From contig JBCNJP010000019.1 in the NCBI GenBank assembly GCA_039602395.1, positions 2,190,265-2,254,264 on the forward strand: DNA of 64,000 nt, in the 5' to 3' direction. The notes beneath the pieces are model-generated. The model was given only the letters and a program-made list of their open reading frames with translations, was not told the DNA's origin and did no database searches. Made by a program: the position numbers and the translations under genes. This document shows positions 56,895 through 64,000 of the stretch, one piece after another. Numbering within the stretch: position 1 is the stretch's first letter; each line of letters starts with the position of its first letter. This DNA is from Deinandra increscens subsp. villosa (lineage: Eukaryota > Streptophyta > Magnoliopsida > Asterales > Asteraceae).

Positions 56895-57220
56895 CACTGT
56901 GTTCCCGAGTTTACTTAACGAGAGAAAAGAAGAGAAATGAAAGGAAAGGAAGAGAAAGGAAAAGAAGAGAAAGGAAGGGAAGGGGAGTGATTCCTTTCCT
57001 TCCGAATCCTTCCAAATCGGAAGGAAAGAAAATTAGTAGAAAATGAACTAACTTTCTTTCCATTTCCCTCCCTTTCTCTCCTTAAATGAAACTCGGGAAC
57101 ACAACTTTTTTTTCTTTCCTTTCCTTTCCCTCCTTAAGTGAAACTCAGGAACACAAAACTTTTTATACTTCCTTCCCTTTCCTTTCCTTTCCCTCGTTAA
57201 GTAAACTCGGGAACACAGCG
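56895..57220. mobile_element. Tourist-like MITE (TAA target)
   Basis: CACTGTGTTCCCGAGTTTAC and its complement form near-perfect ends of about 28 bp. TAA flanks it (56892-56894 and 57221-57223). The interior is a GGAAAGGAA/TTCCTTTCC purine-pyrimidine palindrome with two further partial copies of the end (about 57085-57105 and 57137-57155). Confidence 0.82.
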
Positions 57221-57246
57221 TAAGTTTTGATTTTATTCTCTTTTAA

Positions 57247-57533
57247 GGCTATTCGTAATGGGGCGTTTATGGGCTCCATAACGCCCCATAACGCCCCTTA
57301 TAACGCCCCGCCCCACTACGCTTAGGCGTTATGGGGCGTTATGGACGAAAAAAATTTCTTGGGCGTTAGCCAGGTAACGCCGAGAGAGGGGAGAAATCAA
57401 ATGATTGTGGGGCGTTATGTGGGCATTATCCACTACACCATAAAGCTCCATAAAGCCATTGTCCAGTCACCGTCCACATGGCGGATAATGCCCCATTCGG
57501 GGCCTTATGGGGCCTTATCCATTACGGGTAGCC
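57247..57533. mobile_element. Harbinger-type MITE (TAA target)
   Basis: The ends are GGCTATTCGTAATGGGGCG and the complement of GGCTACCCGTAATGG. TAA is at 57244-57246 and 57534-57536. The interior repeats 'ATAACGCCCC/GGGGCGTTAT' palindromes. The related MITE at 60542 shares the CGTAATGG end. Confidence 0.85.
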
Positions 57534-57536
57534 TAA

Positions 57537-58110
57537 GGCTATCCGTAATGGTTAAAGCCCCATAAAGCCCCACAAGGGGCATTATGCGCCATGTGGACGC
57601 TGACTGGGCAAAGGGCTTTATGGGGCTTTATGGTGTAGTGGATAAAGCCCCATAAAGCCCCACCATCATTACTTAATATTTCTTTATTTTTTATTTTTTT
57701 TAAACTATTTTAATTAAAATAAAAATTTCAACTAATTAAAAATAAAAGATTACAACTTAATTAAAATAAAAATTACAACTAATTTAAAAAAAAAATTACA
57801 ACTTAATCGTGGTTGGGAGAATTGGGAAAAACCTTGAGAGTAAAGGTTCATGTTTGAGAATTGGTTCGGGAAAGGTTGAGTGGCGGGGTTCATTGGCGGG
57901 TATTGAGGGAGAGGCATGTTTATAAACATTTGCCAAAGGTTTTGATCGGGTTCGTTCTCCCCGGTATTAGGTCGAGAGTTGGGTTGGTTGTTGGGTTGGT
58001 TGGGAAACATTTTTAAAAAATATAGAAGATGAGAAGTAGAAGAAGATAATTGAGTTGAGGTGGTGTGTGAAAGTTTATAAAATAGATGGGGTATATATAG
58101 TGATTAAATA
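57537..58110. mobile_element. partial PIF-type element abutting the MITE
   Basis: It starts GGCTATCCGTAATGG right after the shared TAA, with 'AAAGCCCCATAAAGCCCC' repeats, and contains the start of an ORF1 gene on the minus strand. No matching right end is visible, so it is truncated or rearranged. Confidence 0.55.
57750..58010 (-). pseudogene. PIF ORF1 N-terminal fragment
   Basis: 86 residues starting MFPNQPNNQPNSRPNTGE, rich in Asn, Pro and Gln (PLPQYPPMNPATQPFPNQFS). This is the style of the N-termini of PIF/Harbinger ORF1 proteins, compare 62559. The trihelix and C-terminal parts are missing. A 5' leader with TATA-like 'TATATA' lies upstream at about 58090. A decayed gene start only. Confidence 0.5.
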
Positions 58111-60541
58111 TGATTAGATTAAATAAAAAAAAAGGTAACGGTTAAAAAAACCAGTAATGCTTGTTTTTTTACTCGTTTAAATTGCCTAATTTTATTGTCA
58201 CCAATAATATTTGAACCTTCATCATAAAGAAAAACAAAGTCTTAGACTAAACATAGTGGGTGTTACCAATCCACATGGCGCATAGCGTCCCAACACCACC
58301 TCTGGAGCGCTGAAGTTAAAATCCAGTTCCCATGAAGAAAATTTTGATTAATTGTTGTATGATATTTTTTTTTATTGGTTGAAGTTTTATAAAAAGAGCC
58401 CCATTTGAGTTTGAGAACAAAGAGGGGGAAGGTGATGTGAAGGGATTTTCAAGTAAGATGGTAGGGGGAGGGAAGGCGAGACGAAGATTCTTCACCGACG
58501 AGCGAAGATTTACATTAACTGTTTAATGTCTTTAAAATTTGTGTCAGTTCTACTTCTTTGCCAACGAGCATACCATATAAGCTCCCTTAATAGTTATTAC
58601 TTTCTGAGTCGGCATAATAGTGAAGAGGAAAAAGCTCTAGTATTTGGCCTCCAATTTTTAAGGCTCATCTTCTCTATAATATTCTTTGGATCAGCACAAT
58701 TTACATTTTTAATTAGTAACGGAGAATGATGACGTATGTTCAATTCGGATCGGATGACGTCACACGCATATACATGCTCCTAACATACGATCCAAAGGTA
58801 CGCATGACTGACCTACACCTAGGTCGCTGACCAAATATATAATATTGTTCGGCCTCCATAAGAGGGCCGAACTGTCACAAGCATCACAGTCCAAGCCCGC
58901 CAACCTAGCCAAAGCAAGCGAGACTAATTATGTCTAGTCCGGAATGGACACTACATACCAACACTCACACATGGAGTCTTAGCGATACATGACCCTTTGT
59001 ATCGCTACTTGCACCGGTTAATTGCCACGTCCATCATAGGTCGCCAACCTAGACGACGAGTGGTTCAACCTCCAATACCTCTTCTATCTGCGTTATCTAC
59101 TGACACACAGACACTGCCAGCTTGCTCGTTGTCTAGCGGAGTATTTTACTGGTTATTATCACCACCACGCGCGGGTCGTTGCTTGGTAGCCCATAGGTCA
59201 CACAGAGCACCACACACCTCTGCGCGAGTTGATGGAGCAGCCCGGGGGAGGGGCAGATGTGGCGACGAACGAGGCAGAGGTGGACCAGGTAGAGCCGAAC
59301 CAACACCCTCAGCACATATACCATGTTATGCGGTTGCCTACCGTCACACAGAACCTGATACAAACATTGACGGAGAAATCAGTGGAGCACAGTCACTAGA
59401 TCCTAGATCAGGGTTGCCAGATCTAAGAGCACGGTCGTTGGATGCAATACTTTGAACAGATGATGACGTGGATTATTGACCGCGAAGGTTGAGCGACTGT
59501 AGACCGCCGGTACCCAGTTTCCACCGCCACCTTGGCGATTTGACAATAATTTTGGCACGTCTGGCACTACACATGACGATGATGAGGATGGTGGTGGTGT
59601 TACCAAAATGGGTATTTACTATTTAGATATGTTGTTTAGATACAATTCTATTTTTTTTATTAATATGTACAAGCCCTGGTATATTTATATATGTAGTTTA
59701 TTTGTGATGGTTGTATATTATGTTTTGTTATTTTTGTTGTATCAGTGATGGTTATTTTTGTTTGGTTGTATACAATCGTTTGTGCCTATATGTGAGTTAT
59801 TTCAAAATTAACGTGATATATCTGCGAGTTATTATAAAGTTCAGCGAGTTATTATAAAATAAAAAATATATACAATTATTTGTTTCCGAGGCGAGCTATT
59901 TTTATAAACTTTGACGACCTAATTTTAAAAATTAATGTGAAAATATTCGCAGTGGCAAAGCTTTAAAGAAAACTCCAAGGGGATGGGACTCAATATTTTT
60001 ATCGAGAGGACGATACCCAATACATTCGTGGGGGCGATACTCAATCCATATAGTTTCTTTTACAAAAAATCGTGAATATCAGTACTTCTGGCCGAAAAAC
60101 CGCGATGGCGGTAATGCTTCGCCCGTGAATATTCGTGAGTTATTAAAAAGTTCAACGAGTTATTAAAAAGTTCAACGAGTTATTAAAAAAATCTATACAA
60201 TCTGTCTGTTTGGTTGTTTCAAGACGAGCTGATTTTAAAAACTTTTGTAAATTTTATAAACTCTGACCGGTGTATTTAAAAAAAAATCTATATTTCACAT
60301 ACATGTTTGTCCACCGCATACATTCACCCAACACTTTAGATTTTAGCTGGGTTTCTATTGAAAATATTTGTAAGTATAATACATGACATATATGTCTATC
60401 CAGGTCGTACCAACTACCCGTCAAATATTTACTGACTTGATATTTATCACAAAATCGACAATTATACGAGTTATATAGACATATCCTCCACATATAAAAT
60501 ATTATTAGTTACGGAATACGGATTTAACCGTTTAGGAATTA
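58111..60541. other. mostly non-coding, with one decayed coding stretch
   Basis: 58230-58960 shows no clear frame. 58997-59460 is described separately. 59600-60540 is AT-rich and has the 20-bp unit 'CGAGTTATTAAAAAGTTCAA' two to three times near 60132-60190, plus relatives near 59827-59860. Confidence 0.5.
58997..59460 (+). pseudogene. decayed coding fragment, unassigned
   Basis: This GC-richer stretch stands out from its AT-rich flanks. One frame reads EYFTGYYHHHARVVAW, a stop, then PIGHTEHHTPLRELMEQPGG and DVATNEAEVDQVEPNQHPQH up to RLPTVTQNLIQTLTEKS. It looks like a broken transposon-borne protein, perhaps the tail of a plant mobile-domain or MULE-associated protein. That is a guess. The open frame of 152 residues in another register is Arg/Pro-rich and is probably a shadow. 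Confidence 0.4.
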
Positions 60542-60858
60542 GGCCATCCGTAATGGGGCGTTATGGGGCTTTTTTTTCCTAAGATGGCGCCCCCATAACG
60601 CCCCTCCCCACCCCCCGGGGCGCCATGTTAAAGAAATTGTGGAGGAGCGCCATGTTAATGGCGCCGTTGAAGGGGAGGAGCATTCATGTTTTTTTTTCTT
60701 TTTTTTTTTGCTTTTTTCTTATTGGTACACCTCATACCTCATAACCTCCATCCTCATAACCCCCCACTACACACCTTACCTCATAAACCCCCATTTCCAC
60801 GTCATCCGCCACATGGCGCATAACCCCCCATCCGGGGGTCCATCCACTACGGATGGCC
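60542..60858. mobile_element. Harbinger-type MITE (TTA target)
   Basis: The ends are GGCCATCCGTAATGGGG and the complement of GGCCATCCGTAGTGG. TTA is at 60539-60541 and 60859-60861. The interior has GGCGCCATG/CATGGCGCC phrases. It directly abuts the next element, sharing the TTA. Confidence 0.9.
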
Positions 60859-61255
60859 TTAGACCACCCACATCAATAAACCACTAAATACCACTAAATA
60901 CCACCATTTTGATCCAGTCAGCATGCCACGTCATGTACTTCCCACATACCACAAAACCCACTTTTTTTCCACATCAAGTACTTCCCCACATACCACCTTT
61001 TATTTCCACATCACCATTTTATTTAATCTTTATTTATTTATAATGGCTATATTTTTATTAAAAAATAATTTAATATTAAATTATTATTAAATGTTAACGG
61101 CTATTTTATTTAAAATTTAAAATTTTTTATATTTAATAAAAAAAAATTAAACATGGAAATCCTACATTACTTTTATTAAAACAAACCAAATTTAAACAAC
61201 ACAACAAATCCTAAAAGTTTAACTTATTGAAAACATGAAATTAAACATGGAAACC

Positions 61256-62559
61256 CTAAGCCTCATCATCTTCTTCTTCCTCCTCAGACTCATCTTCGAT
61301 GTTCAGTTGCACCTTTAGCCGGGCACAAGTTTGGTTATGAGCTTCCTGTTTTTTTTACTCAAGTGAGAGATATCCATGTTAGCCAGCTTGTAGTACTTAA
61401 GCTTCATCTTGTTCTCCTCAATAGCTAACAACCTATCCAGGTATTCCTGCCTGCTTTCGACTACTGAAGTGAGGTTTGAATAAAAGCGGTTCCGACTTTT
61501 CTCAGTACTTGAGGAACCAGCAGTACCTTTATTTTTCTTTTCCTTGGCAGCTGCTTTGGCCGCTTCTCTACCGGGTGGGCGTTTAGGAACAGTTGAATGA
61601 GGAGGCTTCTCCTCATTCCGAGGAGGCTGCTGCTCCTCTGGAATATCCCCAACATTATCATCGTCAAGATGGAAATTGAACTCGTTCTCACCAAAGTTTG
61701 TAGATGAATGAGAACTAGTGTATCCACCTGTGTTGGATTTGTTTATTTTGGGGCCTTGGTTGGCCCCACAAGCTTCAGCACTGTTGTACTTCAACTTGTC
61801 TTTGACTTTATTTCAAATATGTTCATATTTGAAAACTGTAACTTGATCAGCATTAAAGCGCTGCCTTGCTTCAAGCAACACCATGACATCAGACCACCCA
61901 CTTGAGTAAGAACTCTTCACACTCAAGTATAATTCATTGAATCTGGCCACCTTTGATTTGACCATGTGCCAATGAGCTTTCAGGTTGTTTTGATCTCTAG
62001 GCACTTTGGGGTTTGATCCCAAATAGTGTTGATGCACTCTGAACCAAAAATCATGAGTATTTTGGTTGTTGGCAATAACACTGTCCTCCGAATACTCATA
62101 TATGGCCTCTGCCATCAAGACTTCATCTGAATGTGGCCATTTAATACGAGAAGCCGTAGTGGTAGTAGTTTTGCCTTTGCCTCTCCGCCTAACCCTTCCC
62201 TGTGAGGGGCCATCCTCGGACTGTTGTGGTTGTGATTGAGTTGCTTGTGGGGGTTGTTGAGTTTAGGATTGTTGTTGTTGCTGTTGATGTTGCATCCCCG
62301 CCATTTGTTGTTGTTGGAACATCCACATTTGTTGCATCTGAAAGTATGTTTGTGGATCCATTTGTTGTGGGTTCATGAATAGAGGTGGTGGATACATCTG
62401 TGAAGGTGGTGGATACATTTGTGAAGGTGGTGAAGATTGGTTAAGAAATTGGCTCATGCTTGTACCATCAAATTCTGGAAACATAGACGTGAATGATGGT
62501 GGGTTTCGGTTTGAGTTTCTGTTTGGAGTTGAGTTTGAGTTTGAGTTGTTGTGATCCAT
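61256..62559 (-). pseudogene. PIF ORF1 (trihelix/NAM-associated) pseudogene
   Basis: One minus-strand frame runs from the ATG at 62559 with three lesions. It starts with a Gln/Pro/Met-rich N-terminus (MDHNNSNSNSTPNRNSNRN; repeated SQMYPPP). An in-frame TAA at 62263-62265 follows a poly-Gln run. Next is a Myb/trihelix-like region (RIKWPHSDEVLMAEAIYEYS, WFRVHQHYLG, LKAHWHMVKSKVARFNELYL). An in-frame TGA at about 61813 sits where a Trp codon is expected. The C-terminal NAM-associated type domain follows (KRPPGREAAKAAAKEKKNKG, LLAIEENKMKLKYYKLANMD). Near 61357 a run of eight A breaks the frame; past it the acidic end SEEEEEDDEA and stop at 61256 lie in another register. Such proteins are often labelled 'glutathione S-transferase T3-like' in plants. 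It is the DNA-binding partner of the PIF transposase and is dead here. Confidence 0.85.
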
Positions 62560-62910
62560 TTGGAAGCTTGAGTTTGCAGTAATTTGAGAGAGAAATGAGA
62601 GGTTTGCAGAAATTTGAGAGAGAAATGAGAGGTTTGATGTGTGAATGAAATGAAGAAATGAAGTGGTATTTATAGACTTTTTTGAAAAAACTAGCCGTTA
62701 TAATAAGACAAAAAAAAACTAGCCGTTTTTTTTAAATTATTAAATTTAATGTTTTATTTAATTATGAATTTTAGAAATTTTTTCAGATTTTTTTCAAATT
62801 TATTTATATTTTATTTGAATTATTAAATGTTAAAATAAAACAAAAATCTTTGAATTTTTTAAAAAAGAGCCGTTAAAAAAAAGAAAAAGAAAAAGGAATA
62901 AAGTGGGGCC

Positions 62911-63007
62911 CGTACGTGGAGGTAAGTGGATACGTACGTACGCCTCGACGTACGTACTCCACAACAATAAACGTACGTACGTAACCCACGTACGTGGGTA
63001 CGTACGC
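62911..63007. repeat. CGTACG palindrome cluster
   Basis: At least seven CGTACG or overlapping ACGTACGT palindromes occur within 97 bases, arranged partly as a larger inverted repeat (CCCACGTACGTGGG at 62985-62998). They sit just inside the right end of the ORF1 element. Clustered subterminal palindromes can be transposase binding sites, which is inferred here. Confidence 0.7.
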
Positions 63008-63026
63008 CTTGATGCGGAGGGTCTAA

Positions 63027-63658
63027 ATGTTATGATTTCTCGTTGTAGAAATAACCTCAGCCACCGAATCACTTGTTCCAACACCACTAGAAGCCTCTGA
63101 TTAATTAACCACTTTGAGAAACCGTTTGAGAAATGAGAACAGTTTGTAGAGCGTAGAGTGTTTTTGAGATAATAGAGAATGTTTTTTTAGTGTTTTTGTT
63201 CGACAACATATCAACTATTCATTTATCCTAACACATAGATAAAATGATAGGAAATAAAAAAATAAAAAAAACTGACTATTTAGCAGTTAGAAACTGTAAA
63301 ACAACCAAACCCATTTCTAATGGTTATAGCCGGTTTTCGTTTGTGTAGAAAGACCGTTCGTTAATTTTAATTAAAAATAATATTTTAATTGGTACGATTA
63401 TAATATAATAAATAATAAAATACAATAAAATGAATTGGGTCTATTCCTATCAACAATTACAAAAAAAATTGAAATAATTGTGATACAGTGAAATGAAAAA
63501 GATATTACAATACACTGAAATATTATAAAGAAAATAACTTACAAGCACTAATAAATTAATATAAGGAAATGGAACAAACCAAAACCCAACAGTGGGTGTA
63601 TAACAGAAATATATATTAAAGGGTTTTAGGAAAGAGAAAGAAGATTTGACAATTATAA
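63027..63658. other. AT-rich intergenic DNA
   Basis: No gene was seen. It separates the ORF1 element from a second copy and ends in TAA. Confidence 0.5.
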
Positions 63659-64000
63659 GACCACCCACATCAATAAACCTCTAAATACCACTAAATACCA
63701 CATTTTTGGTCCAGTCAGATGCCACGTCACGTACTTACCAAATACCACAAAACCCACTTTTTTTCCACATCAAGTACTTCCCCACATACCACCTTTTATT
63801 TCCACATCACCATTTTATTTAATCTTTATTTATTTATAACGGCTATATTTTTATTAAAAAAAATAATTTAATATTAAATTATTATTAAACGTTAACGGCT
63901 ATTTTATTTAAAATTTAAATTTTTTTATATTTAATAAAAAAAATTTAAACATGGAAATCCTACATTACTTTTATTAAAACAAACCAAATTTAAACAACAC
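63659..64000. mobile_element. start of a second ORF1-type PIF element (window edge)
   Basis: The sequence matches 60862-61201 with few changes (GACCACCCACATCAATAAAC, the ACGTACTT...CCACATACC phrases, AACGGCTAT blocks) and is cut by the window end. TAA precedes it at 63656-63658. Confidence 0.88.

Larger units (their letters stand above)
60862..63023. mobile_element. PIF/Harbinger element, ORF1 only
   Basis: The left end is GACCACCCACATCAATAAAC and the right end (complement GACCCTCCGCATCAAGG) is at 63023. TTA lies on the left and TAA on the right (63024-63026), so the TWA target has one mismatch. The first 340 bp recur at 63659-64000. It is 2162 bp long and carries only a decayed ORF1; no transposase. 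The right end holds a CGTACG cluster. Confidence 0.8.

Noticed and set aside
56930..57200. GGAAAGGAA / TTCCTTTCC repeats as a possible CRISPR-like or regulatory array
   Set aside because: No spacers of constant size; it is the interior of a palindromic MITE.
59133..59363. Minus-strand frame over the orphan remnant
   Set aside because: The plus-strand reading has more protein-like composition; neither is intact.

Overview
This is a nuclear window from a flowering plant, most likely a eudicot. The evidence is AT-rich intergenic DNA, genes with GT-AG introns, a diphthamide gene with ten exons, a class IV chitinase, PMEI-type genes, and dense Helitron, MULE, PIF/Harbinger, hAT, LINE and SINE insertions. 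An asterid (Asteraceae-like) origin is only a guess from the repeat style. Nothing bacterial, organellar or viral was seen. A run of exactly 500 N (38908-39407) marks a scaffold gap.

Host genes: (1) a single-exon PMEI-domain gene present twice (12116-12712 and 50681-51277, plus strand), with identical proteins; (2) an apparently intact class IV chitinase (GH19) in two exons, 22802-24894 minus; (3) a truncated chitinase paralogue at 28891-29298 minus; (4) DPH2, the diphthamide synthesis subunit, 32404-38754 minus. I could join all ten DPH2 exons in frame to 487 residues. These genes do not form a pathway. The chitinase and PMEI genes both act in the secretory or cell-wall compartment, and DPH2 acts on translation factor eEF2.

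The main structure is a large duplication. Copy A (about 4731-17600) and copy B (about 40840-52306) are collinear, but each has its own transposon insertions. Because the other copy serves as an empty site, many insertions are fixed to the base. Copy A has a MULE (5644-6754), a short MULE (10254-10889), a SINE (11409-11741), an RPA-bearing Helitron (13336-17182) and a 4.66-kb TIR element at its right edge (17605-22262). Copy B has a 5'-truncated LINE (42092-42943), two SINEs (43245-43497, 50300-50458), a Helitron (44751-49233) and a MULE abutting the N gap (39408-40839). The gap between the copies leaves two readings: a real tandem duplication, or two unmerged haplotypes.

The right end (54.5-64 kb) is a nest of PIF/Harbinger elements. 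It contains one element with only the DDE transposase (54562-56412), one with only a decayed ORF1 (60862-63023), an ORF1 fragment (57750-58010), three MITEs, and the start of a second ORF1-type element at the window edge.

The least conventional object is the TIR element at 17605-22262. It encodes a FAR1/MULE-type zinc domain cut just after the first catalytic Asp and joined to a proline-rich tail, plus two divergent small Pro-rich proteins. Its flanks nevertheless suggest a 3-bp TTA target duplication, which is unlike a MULE.
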